Both the position numbers and the translations under genes were made by a program. Source: Bacillus sp. M6-12 (GTDB lineage: Bacteria; Bacillota; Bacilli; Bacillales; DSM-1321). From it: DNA of 64,000 nt. Position 1 is the stretch's first letter. Each line of letters starts with the position of its first letter. Positions 56,676 through 64,000 of the stretch are shown in pieces. The notes under the pieces are model-generated. The model worked only from the letters and a program-made list of their open reading frames with translations, did no database searches and had not been told where the DNA came from. Location of the stretch: contig NZ_PGVF01000006.1 in assembly GCF_002860285.1 (NCBI RefSeq), positions 248,001 to 312,000 on the forward strand, in the 5' to 3' direction.

Positions 56676-57290
56676 TTATTCTTTATCTTTTTTATTGTCA
56701 GTTGCCATTTCATTGCGAGTTATTAGCTTATCGATCAATCCGTACTCTAATGCTTTTTCAGCAGGCATGAAATTGTCACGCTCTGTATCGCGTTCGATAA
56801 CATCAAGAGGCTGGCCTGTACGCTCAGCAAGGATTTTGTTTAACTTATCACGCAGATACAGGATACGGCGAGCTGCGATCTCAATTTCAGTTGCCTGGCC
56901 TTGTGCACCGCCCAATGGCTGGTGAATCATTACTTCAGAATTAGGAAGGGCAAAGCGCTTTCCTTTTTCCCCTGCAGCAAGGAGGAATGCCCCCATTGAA
57001 GCAGCCATTCCGATACAAACTGTAGATACTTTAGGTTTAATGAACTGCATAGTATCATAAATCGCCATACCGGCAGTGATGCTTCCGCCCGGGCTGTTGA
57101 TGTATAGTGTAATATCCTTTTCCGGGTTTTCTGCTTCAAGGAATAACAGTTGAGCTACAATGGAGTTAGCCACATTATCGTCAATTGCGCTTCCAAGCAT
57201 GATGATGCGGTCTTTCAGCAAGCGGGAATAAATGTCATATGCACGTTCACCGCGGTTTGTCTGTTCAATAACTGTAGGAATTAAATTCAA
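56676..57290 (-). CDS. clpP: ATP-dependent Clp protease proteolytic subunit
   Basis: 204 aa from TTG at 57290, preceded by AGGAGGAG. Catalytic triad S98 (GMAASMGAF), H123 (MIHQPLGG) and D172 (ERDTERDNF). It forms the tetradecameric protease core used with ClpX, ClpC and ClpE. A CtsR-type box lies upstream, fitting heat-shock control. Convergent with crh, separated by a terminator and repeat F. Confidence 0.98.
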   Translation of the reverse strand: MNLIPTVIEQTNRGERAYDIYSRLLKDRIIMLGSAIDDNVANSIVAQLLFLEAENPEKDITLYINSPGGSITAGMAIYDTMQFIKPKVSTVCIGMAASMGAFLLAAGEKGKRFALPNSEVMIHQPLGGAQGQATEIEIAARRILYLRDKLNKILAERTGQPLDVIERDTERDNFMPAEKALEYGLIDKLITRNEMATDNKKDKE

Positions 57291-57894
57291 GTTATTCTCC
57301 TCCTTTTATAAGAGAGCAAATTTATATATTCCGGATAAGGGAATACTTAGTAATGTTAATGATACACCTTTTGGTCAATTTAGGTCAAACGAAAGGCCTG
57401 CCGATCGGTATTATTCGTTCGACAACACTTATACATATTTCATTGTTATGTTATTTTTGGATATTCTTTGCTTTCTAAAGAAATATGAGATTATACTTCC
57501 AATCCATGCATGGAAAAAAGAGTAAACAGTTAGCACATGCTGACCTGATAAAGGCTGTGTGAGGAAAGCTGAAGTATTCCTAAGTGATTTTACATTTACG
57601 TTTCCTTTAGTTTTTCTTAGACCGAACAACCGGCGAGGCGCAGCCCTTGTTCACTGAAAAATATGTATTAACAGCCTTTAACCATAATACCCAATGTTAG
57701 GCAAAATAAACATGAACCAATGCGAAGAATTAATTTAGGCATATATGAATTTTGAAATGAAAATATCCTTTCTGGGAAAAAGTGACCCTAAAGAAGTTTA
57801 TGCCCAAAGGGTTGCAAAGATGATGGAAATGTCATATAATAATATTTGTCGGCTCAAGATTTATCGGCTGATATTGATAAAAAAATTCAAACAT
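57291..57894. other. Divergent intergenic region clpP / tRNA-Arg
   Basis: Contains the clpP promoter and CtsR box (57349-57389). The remaining 500 bp is AT-rich; a frame from 57745 running through the tRNA is not considered real. No attachment-site duplication was recognised. Confidence 0.45.
57349..57389 (-). promoter_or_regulatory. clpP promoter with CtsR operator
   Basis: GGTCAATTTAGGTCAAA (57373-57389) matches the CtsR consensus RGTCAAANANRGTCAAA with correct spacing and two mismatches. On the minus strand TTGACC (inside the box) and TATCAT are 18 bp apart, so CtsR would block the -35. Confidence 0.8.
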
Positions 57895-57966
57895 GCCCTC
57901 GTGGTGCAACGGATAGCACGTAAGATTCCGGTTCTTGAGATGTGGGTTCGATTCCTGCCGAGGGCG
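57895..57966 (+). tRNA. tRNA-Arg, anticodon CCG
   Basis: Acceptor stem GCCCTCG (57895-57901) / CGAGGGC (57959-57965), discriminator G. D-arm GTGC...GCAC; anticodon stem TAAGA/TCTTG with loop TTCCGGT, anticodon CCG; T-arm with TTCGATT loop. CCA is not encoded. A terminator follows at 57981. B. subtilis also has a lone tRNA-Arg in this part of the map. Confidence 0.93.
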
Positions 57967-57980
57967 CTACTATTTACCTG

Positions 57981-58017
57981 ATACCATTGTGTTTTAATTA
58001 CACGATGGTATTTTTTT
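57981..58017 (+). terminator. Terminator after tRNA-Arg
   Basis: ATACCATTGTG (57981-57991) / CACGATGGTAT (58001-58011) plus TTTTTT. Confidence 0.9.
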
Positions 58018-58182
58018 ATGATCATTTTTATTTAATTAAATGGGTACATAATAAACATCAAAGATTGAGATAATGTTAAGATAGAGGTTAAGGATAATCC
58101 TTGCTAAAAATTAATAAAAAGTGGTTTGGAGGACAGGAGTCACGTTTTGTCTAAATAATAGAACAAAAAGGAGTATGCGTAA

Positions 58183-58401
58183 ATGACTACAATGACCACA
58201 ATCACTTTTGCTAATAACCAAAAAGAGTTGGATCGTAAAATTGAACAAATTATACAAGACCATGAACGACGAAATCCTGCAAGTATAGTTGAGATTTCTT
58301 ACTTAGATCCGAAAATAAATGATATTCATTTTCTACCGCACCAAATCATGCAATTATTAATTGGAATACGAATAGTAGACCAAGCGAATGACAACAAATA
58401 A
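58183..58401 (+). CDS. Small protein of unknown function (72 aa)
   Basis: 72 aa, soluble; AAAAAGGAG lies about 9 bases before the ATG. It has a Thr-rich start (MTTMTTITFANNQKELDRKI), a helix, then strand IVEISYLDP and a hydrophobic helix (HFLPHQIMQLLIGIRIVDQ). The helix-then-IVEISY pattern faintly recalls short Cse60-like sporulation proteins, but I do not assign it. It has its own terminator at 58400. Just downstream of tRNA-Arg, a favoured integration position. Confidence 0.65.
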   Translation: MTTMTTITFANNQKELDRKIEQIIQDHERRNPASIVEISYLDPKINDIHFLPHQIMQLLIGIRIVDQANDNK

Positions 58402-58427
58402 GCACCGTTAAGGGTGCTTGTTTTTTT
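58400..58427 (+). terminator. Terminator after the 72-aa gene
   Basis: AAGCACC-gttaa-GGGTGCTT plus seven T. Confidence 0.88.
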
Positions 58428-58443
58428 GAAAAGGGGAGTAAAG

Positions 58444-58614
58444 GTGGCAGATCGAAACAAATACAATAATGGCGAAAAAGTAAAATTAAAAACAACAGAT
58501 GAATTAGTAACAATAAAAAAATGGCAGTATATAAAAAACATGAAGGCGTACTCTTATACCGTAAAAGAGCATCCCTCAACTTTTTATTTTGAAGATGAAC
58601 TTTACAAAGAATAA
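58444..58614 (+). CDS. Small KOW/SH3-like protein of unknown function (56 aa)
   Basis: 56 aa from GTG 58444, with GGGGAG upstream; an upstream ATG at 58414 falls inside the terminator of the previous gene. The pattern NGEKVKLKTTDELVTIKKWQ then YSYTVKEHPSTFYFEDEL looks like a small beta-barrel (KOW/SH3-like). Similar short proteins occur in phage and integrative elements, which is inference. A perfect terminator follows at 58718. Confidence 0.65.
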   Translation: MADRNKYNNGEKVKLKTTDELVTIKKWQYIKNMKAYSYTVKEHPSTFYFEDELYKE

Positions 58615-58717
58615 ACGGTACTGAGACTTGCAGATACTCAGGAAAGCCATTGAAGAAGCTCAAGAATTAGCCAGGAATTTTATTAAAATAACAGTTACAG
58701 CTTAAGAAACCTTGAAG

Positions 58718-58742
58718 CCAGCATAGACTATGCTGGTTTTTT
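58718..58742 (+). terminator. Terminator before rpoN
   Basis: CCAGCATA-gac-TATGCTGG followed by TTTTTT (58737-58742). Confidence 0.93.
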
Positions 58743-58902
58743 AGTCCTCAGTAAGACCAGGTGTTCAATTTTAGAGACAACTCAGAAAAGGGCCGTGTTC
58801 CATGTCTGCTTCCATTCATAAAATAAAAAAGTAAGCGTTTCCACTATCTTTCATTCCGCATTTTAAATAAATCATGTAAAATGAAAAAAGGGGGTGAGAT
58901 GG

Positions 58903-60222
58903 ATGAATATGAAAGCAGGGCTTTTTCAGCAACAGTCGTTAAAGCTGGCAATGACACAGGAATTAAGCCAGGCAATTGCGCTTTTGCAGTATTCTACACA
59001 AGAGCTTTCTTCTTTTTTAGAAGGCAAATCACTGGAAAATCCCCTCATAGCAATTGACCACACTATACACCATTCTTATAAACCGAGAGTTAATAAACGA
59101 AATTACGGGCATGGAAACGATCATAAAGCCTGGATTGAACAAATAAGTGATGAGCAGGAAACACTTGAAAACTATCTTTTATCACAATTGAATTTTAAGC
59201 AGCTGTCCAAAACTCTGTTAAAGGCTGTACAGCATTTAATCCATAGCTTGGATGAAAACGGGTATCTTCGTATTCCGATATCGGATATCGCAATAGAAAA
59301 AAATTTTCCTGAGGAACTGGTTCATTCAGCTCTGTCTATCTTGCAGAGTCTTCAGCCTGCAGGCATAGGAGCGAGAAGCCTTCAGGAATGTTTGCTTATC
59401 CAGGCAAGGGGAAGCTGCTGGCACGATACAGCTGAGCGGATACTCTCTGGACATTTCATCTTATTTGCTGAAAAGAAATGGAAAGAACTTTCGAAGCTAA
59501 CGGGACTTTCGTTAACAGCCATCCAGGAGGTTTTTGATTATATACAGTCTTTGAATCCCCGTCCGGGCTCAGCTTTCGTTTCAGAAAAGCCGGGATATAT
59601 TATTCCTGACGTTATTGTAGAATATATAAATGGGGAATATTCTATTGGGACCTTTGACGGAACAGGTTCCAAGCTAACATTTAATCAAGAATATTATCAA
59701 GAAATGAAAAACCATAAAGATCAGCAGGTTAACCAATTTATCTCCGAAAAAATGCAAGAGTTTCAGTGGATTGCCAGAAGCATTAAGCAGCGTAAAGAGA
59801 CAATAATAAAAGTGATGGGTAAAATAGTCGAAAAACAGCCAGACTGCTTTTCAAAAGGCCTTACTCATTTAAAGCCAATGACGATGAAGGAGATTGCTGA
59901 GGATCTGGGGATCCACGAATCAACCGTCAGCAGGGCAGTTAAGGAGAAATTTGTCCAGGCGCCGTTTGGGACGGTTGAGATGAGAGCCTTCTTCTCAGCC
60001 AATCTGCAAACAGTTTCAGAAGACGATATTTCAGTGCTCCAGGCAAAGAAAGAGCTGCAATGTGTGATTGATAATGAAAACAAAACAAAACCACTATCTG
60101 ACCAGGATATCTCTGATATACTAAAAGGAAAATGCGGAATTGTACTATCAAGAAGAACGGTGGCTAAATACCGTGATCAGCTTGGAATTCCATCATCCAC
60201 AAAGCGAAAACGGTATACTTGA
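58903..60222 (+). CDS. rpoN: RNA polymerase sigma-54 factor (SigL)
   Basis: 439 aa from ATG 58903, just after AGGGGGTGAG; a GTG at 58894 overlaps that site. N-terminal activator-interacting region rich in Q/L (FQQQSLKLAMTQELSQAIAL), core-binding domain (about 90-260), HTH (MTMKEIAEDLGIHESTVSRA) and the RpoN box ARRTVAKYRDQLGIPSSTKR written here as RRTVAKYRDQLGIPS. It directs transcription from -24/-12 promoters with enhancer-binding activators. In B. subtilis SigL controls levanase, arginine and branched-chain catabolic genes. Confidence 0.95.
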   Translation: MNMKAGLFQQQSLKLAMTQELSQAIALLQYSTQELSSFLEGKSLENPLIAIDHTIHHSYKPRVNKRNYGHGNDHKAWIEQISDEQETLENYLLSQLNFKQLSKTLLKAVQHLIHSLDENGYLRIPISDIAIEKNFPEELVHSALSILQSLQPAGIGARSLQECLLIQARGSCWHDTAERILSGHFILFAEKKWKELSKLTGLSLTAIQEVFDYIQSLNPRPGSAFVSEKPGYIIPDVIVEYINGEYSIGTFDGTGSKLTFNQEYYQEMKNHKDQQVNQFISEKMQEFQWIARSIKQRKETIIKVMGKIVEKQPDCFSKGLTHLKPMTMKEIAEDLGIHESTVSRAVKEKFVQAPFGTVEMRAFFSANLQTVSEDDISVLQAKKELQCVIDNENKTKPLSDQDISDILKGKCGIVLSRRTVAKYRDQLGIPSSTKRKRYT

Positions 60223-60327
60223 ATTGGCAAGACAATAGAATTTAAGTGTGTGTACTTCCTGGCCTTTTTATATGAAAATCCACTTAAATTGGGCTATTTT
60301 AAAGGTAATTATTGTTTTTGGCATTAA

Positions 60328-60369
60328 GTTGAGTGGAGCTGAAAGCGAGCGCCTGGAGCGGCAATCAAC
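60328..60369 (+). repeat. Miniature copy of a second repeat family
   Basis: GTTGAGTGGAGC, then GAAAGCGAGCGCCTGGAGCG, ending GCAATCAAC. The short terminal inverted repeat GTTGAnTG / CAnTCAAC and the GCGAGCGCCTGGAGCGG block look like both ends of a longer element common in Bacillus intergenic regions, here with the middle missing. Assignment is from memory of the pattern. Confidence 0.5.
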
Positions 60370-60414
60370 AGCCAAGTATATCAGAACTTAATTTTTTAAA
60401 AAGGACTGACTGTT

Positions 60415-60654
60415 TTGACTGAACTAATTCTTTATACTAGAGATAAGTGCCCGCTATGTGACAAAGCAAAAGACCAGCTTAATGAATTTAAAAATGAAAC
60501 AAGGCTATCATTTCAGGAAGTCGATATATACAGTGATGATGCCCTTATCGAAAAGTATGGGTTAATGATTCCTGTTCTTGAATGGCGCGGTGAGGTTATC
60601 CAATACGGAAACCTGGATATGGAGGATCTCCGGAAACGATTGATAAAATCCTGA
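60415..60654 (+). CDS. Glutaredoxin-family protein
   Basis: 79 aa from TTG 60415 with AAAAAGGAC upstream. Thioredoxin-fold start TELILYTRDKCPLCDKAKDQ with the C-P-L-C redox motif (residues 12-15) and the cis-proline region LMIPVLEWRGEVI. DUF836/glutaredoxin-like; a thiol-disulfide role is inferred. It stands alone between rpoN and cggR. Confidence 0.9.
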   Translation: MTELILYTRDKCPLCDKAKDQLNEFKNETRLSFQEVDIYSDDALIEKYGLMIPVLEWRGEVIQYGNLDMEDLRKRLIKS

Positions 60655-60693
60655 GCGGAGAAACCGGTTTCGAAAAATTAACAATCGTATCAG

Positions 60694-60722
60694 TTGAAGT
60701 ACGAAATCATTCCTGTTAGTAT
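60694..60722 (+). promoter_or_regulatory. Probable promoter of cggR-gapA
   Basis: TTGAAG (60694-60699), 17-bp spacer, TAGTAT (60717-60722), about 37 bp upstream of the CggR operator. Confidence 0.6.
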
Positions 60723-60758
60723 AAGTTGTGTAGCAGGGGTGATTTTTTTTGGAGGTTC

Positions 60759-60794
60759 TGGGACAAAATATGTCACAGCGGGACTAAAAAAGTC
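60759..60794 (+). promoter_or_regulatory. CggR operator
   Basis: TGGGAC-N6-TGTC-N4-CGGGAC-N6-AGTC: two direct repeats with exactly the spacing known for the B. subtilis CggR site (CGGGAC-N6-TGTC-N4-CGGGAC-N6-TGTC). It lies downstream of the likely -10, so bound repressor would act as a roadblock, released by fructose-1,6-bisphosphate. Confidence 0.9.
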
Positions 60795-60825
60795 CAGCTA
60801 CTCTACATATTAAGGAGAGTTGCCT

Positions 60826-61848
60826 GTGCGCTGGTTACTAGACATACAACAAAGATTATTGCCCGACTTCTTAAACGTTATGCAAAAGCGGTACCATATT
60901 CTCCGTTATATCCGCTCAATGCAGCCGGTTGGACGCAGGAGCCTGGCACTAAGCCTGAATCTTACTGAAAGGACGCTGCGCAGCGAGGTTGAGTTCCTAA
61001 AGGAACAAAATCTGATTGAGGTATTCAGTTCAGGAATGCGCCTGTCCGGAGAAGGTGAGGATATCCTTCAAAAATTAGAGGGAATAATGAGAGAAGTAAT
61101 GGGTATAGACATAATGGAAAAAAAGTTGAGGGATGCGCTCAATCTGAGAGAGATAGTGATTGTTCCAGGCAATAGCGATGAGTCTCCATGGGTGAAAAGC
61201 GAACTTGGCAAAGCTGCAGCCGCCCGTATGAAAAGAGAGTGGCAAGGGAAAAATATCATAGCTGTGACTGGCGGTTCAACTATTGCAGAAGTTGCTAATA
61301 TGCTTACACCGGTAACAAACGGACAAGAATTGCTGTTCGTGCCTGCTCGCGGCGGGCTTGGAGAGAATGTCCATAATCAGGCTAACACGATTGCAGCCCA
61401 AATGGCTCACAAAACGAATGCTTCATATAAGGTGCTATATGTTCCCGATCAGGTAAGCGATGAAGCGTATCAATCATTTTTGAAGGATCCAGGCATAAAA
61501 GAAGTGTTTTCGCTGATCAAAACGGCTAATATGGTAATCCATGGGATCGGTGATGCGATCAAGATGGCGGAAAGGCGAAAAACCAGCCTGGAAAATTTAA
61601 AGGTCATTGAAGAGGGGCAAGCTGTTGGAGAAGCGTTTGGTTATTATTTTAATGAAAATGGTGAAATTGTCTATAAAGTTCGGACAGTTGGAATCCAGCT
61701 AAATGACCTAAGGCATATTAACAGTGTTATTGCGGTTGCAGGCGGTACTTCTAAAGCAAAAGCAATTCGTTCCTATATGAAGGCAGCGCCTGCCTCGACC
61801 ATTTTAATTACAGATGAAGCGGCAGCAATCGAGTTAATAAAGGGGTAA
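60826..61848 (+). CDS. cggR: Central glycolytic genes regulator
   Basis: 340 aa from GTG 60826 with AAGGAGAG 6-7 bases upstream; TTG 60820 is too close to that site. N-terminal winged helix (about 15-75; QKRYHILRYIRSMQPVGRRS, LNLTERTLRSEVEFL), then a sugar-binding SorC/DeoR-type domain (IIAVTGGSTIAEVANML). It represses the gapA operon in the absence of glycolytic sugar, with FBP as inducer. It controls its own transcript, which continues into gapA. Confidence 0.96.
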   Translation: MRWLLDIQQRLLPDFLNVMQKRYHILRYIRSMQPVGRRSLALSLNLTERTLRSEVEFLKEQNLIEVFSSGMRLSGEGEDILQKLEGIMREVMGIDIMEKKLRDALNLREIVIVPGNSDESPWVKSELGKAAAARMKREWQGKNIIAVTGGSTIAEVANMLTPVTNGQELLFVPARGGLGENVHNQANTIAAQMAHKTNASYKVLYVPDQVSDEAYQSFLKDPGIKEVFSLIKTANMVIHGIGDAIKMAERRKTSLENLKVIEEGQAVGEAFGYYFNENGEIVYKVRTVGIQLNDLRHINSVIAVAGGTSKAKAIRSYMKAAPASTILITDEAAAIELIKG

Positions 61849-61857
61849 TCCCTTTTT
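61839..61857 (+). promoter_or_regulatory. Short hairpin spanning the cggR stop codon
   Basis: AAAGGG-gtaat-CCCTTT with T residues after; the cggR TAA is in the loop. In B. subtilis the cggR-gapA mRNA is cut near the end of cggR; this hairpin could mark a processing or partial termination site. Inference. Confidence 0.4.
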
Positions 61858-61881
61858 ATATAAAATATTATTTCCGAATGA

Positions 61882-62907
<1,026 letters not shown>

Positions 62908-63109
62908 TATTCTTAGTTAGAAAACCGGATAATTCGTCATTAATTTGCCAATATTAGCAGATATACAAATCATGGTTATTTTGGCTGATTATGACTATAA
63001 TGAAAAAGGGATAAAGGGGAGCGGGGATGTATGCCCTCTCCTCTTTCTTACTGATAAAGCTAAACAAGGGTTAATTCGCAGTCCCTAATTAAGAGGAGGT
63101 CCTTTGTCA

Positions 63110-64000
63110 ATGAATAAGAAGTCGATCAAGGATATTGATGTAAACGGAAAACGGGTTTTTTGCCGGGTGGATTTCAACGTTCCAATGGAAAATGGAAATG
63201 TAACAGATGATACGAGAATCCGAGCAGCGATCCCGACCATTCAGTATCTATCCGAACAAGGAGCAAAAGTAATCCTTGCAAGCCACCTTGGCCGTCCAAA
63301 GGGAAAAGTTGTCGAGGAATTGAGATTGACTCCTGTGGCCAAACGATTAAGTGAACTGCTTAACAAAAATATTGCGAAATCGAATGAGGCATATGGTGAC
63401 ATTGCTAAAGCTGAGGTTGAAAAACTAAATAATGGTGATGTGCTGCTTCTTGAGAATGTTCGTTTTTATCCGGGCGAAGAGAAAAACGACCCGGAATTAG
63501 CAAAAGCTTTTGCTGAACTTGCGGATGTATATGTGAATGATGCATTCGGGGCAGCTCACCGTGCTCATGCTTCAACTGAGGGAATTGCTAAGCATCTTCC
63601 TGCAGTGTCCGGTTTGTTAATGGAGAAGGAATTGGAAGTTTTGGGAAAAGCCCTTTCTAATCCAGAACGGCCTTTCACTGCCATTATTGGAGGAGCTAAG
63701 GTAAAGGACAAAATCGGAGTAATTGAAAATCTTCTTGAAAAAGTGGACACCTTGATTATTGGCGGGGGACTTGCTTACACATTTGTTAAGGCCCAGGGAC
63801 ATGAAGTTGGAAAATCATTGCTTGAAGAAGATAAGATTGAGCTTGCTCAATCATTTATGAATAAAGCACAGGAAAAAGGCGTTCAGTTTCTTATGCCTGT
63901 AGATGTGATTGTTGCAGACGATTTCTCTCCTGATGCTAATACAAGAGAAGTAGCTATCGATGCCATTCCAGCAGAATGGGAAGCACTCGATATTGGGCCG
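63110..64000 (+). CDS. pgk: Phosphoglycerate kinase, N-terminal 297 residues (cut by window edge)
   Basis: Starts at ATG 63110 after AAGAGGAGG and runs open to the edge. Substrate-binding [20 protein letters not shown] and SHLGRPKGK, hinge [14 protein letters not shown], and [20 protein letters not shown] are all typical. It makes ATP from 1,3-bisphosphoglycerate. About 200 bp separate it from gapA with no clear terminator, so read-through from gapA is likely; a TATAAT at 62996 may add a local promoter. Confidence 0.97.
   Translation, partial: MNKKSIKDIDVNGKRVFCRVDFNVPMENGNVTDDTRIRAAIPTIQYLSEQGAKVILASHLGRPKGKVVEELRLTPVAKRLSELLNKNIAKSNEAYGDIAKAEVEKLNNGDVLLLENVRFYPGEEKNDPELAKAFAELADVYVNDAFGAAHRAHASTEGIAKHLPAVSGLLMEKELEVLGKALSNPERPFTAIIGGAKVKDKIGVIENLLEKVDTLIIGGGLAYTFVKAQGHEVGKSLLEEDKIELAQSFMNKAQEKGVQFLMPVDVIVADDFSPDANTREVAIDAIPAEWEALDIGP

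Noticed and set aside
57745..57981. A 78-codon frame running through the tRNA-Arg gene
   Set aside because: It overlaps the whole tRNA, has no ribosome binding site, and its second half is just the translated tRNA.

Overview
The window reads as a chromosomal segment of a Bacillaceae bacterium (Firmicutes) that is not B. subtilis itself. The evidence is the low-GC base composition, strong AGGAGG-type ribosome binding sites, frequent GTG/TTG starts (cccB, minJ, uvrB, hisA, trxB, cggR, rapZ, clpP and others), many U-tract terminators, and long blocks with the gene order known from B. subtilis (cccB-ftsEX-ctpB-minJ; csbA-uvrBA-yvlB; nagAB-nagR; hprK-lgt-yvoD-ppaX-yvoF-hisZGDBHAFI-yvcD-trxB-yvcI-rapZ-yvcK-whiA-crh-clpP-tRNA-Arg-rpoN-cggR-gapA-pgk).

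Layout. 1-3.1 kb: an apparent D-amino-acid unit (end of an amidohydrolase resembling D-aminoacylases, an MFS permease, D-serine dehydratase). 3.4-14.2 kb: an envelope and division block (YitT-family protein, cytochrome c-551, ftsE, ftsX, an M23 murein hydrolase with coiled coil, ctpB, minJ), interrupted by tag-ltaA and a GNAT gene. 14.3-26.8 kb: a more variable stretch with manganese catalase, a zinc metallopeptidase, a 53-aa Spo0E-like phosphatase, a BenE-type transporter, a zinc alcohol dehydrogenase, an SRPBCC protein, an NlpC/P60 hydrolase, a subtilisin-like protease with about eight C-terminal helical repeats, and an SH3b-amidase. 27-34.5 kb: csbA, uvrB-uvrA behind a LexA-type box, and yvlA/yvlB-like genes. 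34.6-38 kb: a leaderless amidase and the nagA-nagB-nagR operon with a dre-type operator. 38-49 kb: hprK-lgt-yvoD-ppaX-yvoF and the histidine operon hisZGDBHAFI. 49-57 kb: yvcD, trxB, and yvcI-rapZ-yvcK-whiA-crh, then clpP on the opposite strand behind a CtsR-like box. 57.9-64 kb: tRNA-Arg(CCG), two orphan small genes, rpoN (sigL), a glutaredoxin, and cggR-gapA-pgk with a CggR operator.

How it fits together. Much of the right half forms a carbon-control hub. HPr kinase/phosphorylase (hprK) acts on Ser46 of HPr and of Crh, which is encoded here. YvcK and RapZ-like YvcJ act in central carbon and envelope homeostasis. CggR controls the lower glycolytic genes gapA and pgk. NagA, NagB and NagR feed amino sugars into glycolysis. 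The left half is dominated by cell-wall remodelling functions (FtsEX with an M23 enzyme, CtpB, P60, two amidases, MinJ, Lgt).

Less ordinary items: (i) a dispersed intergenic repeat family with conserved ends and a variable interior, in which three copies share an internal module whose inverted repeat shows a compensatory base-pair change; (ii) an exact 20-bp-period GATAAAA tandem array downstream of hisI; (iii) an 18-bp perfect palindrome upstream of the yvlA/B-like genes; (iv) an apparent CTG start codon for tag; (v) a hairpin that would pair the ribosome binding site of the BenE-type gene; and (vi) several small genes easily missed by length cut-offs. I did not find a clearly new multi-gene defence or biosynthetic system. 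No CRISPR array, rRNA, intact insertion sequence or prophage is visible. All functional statements come from sequence recognition only; no database search was run.
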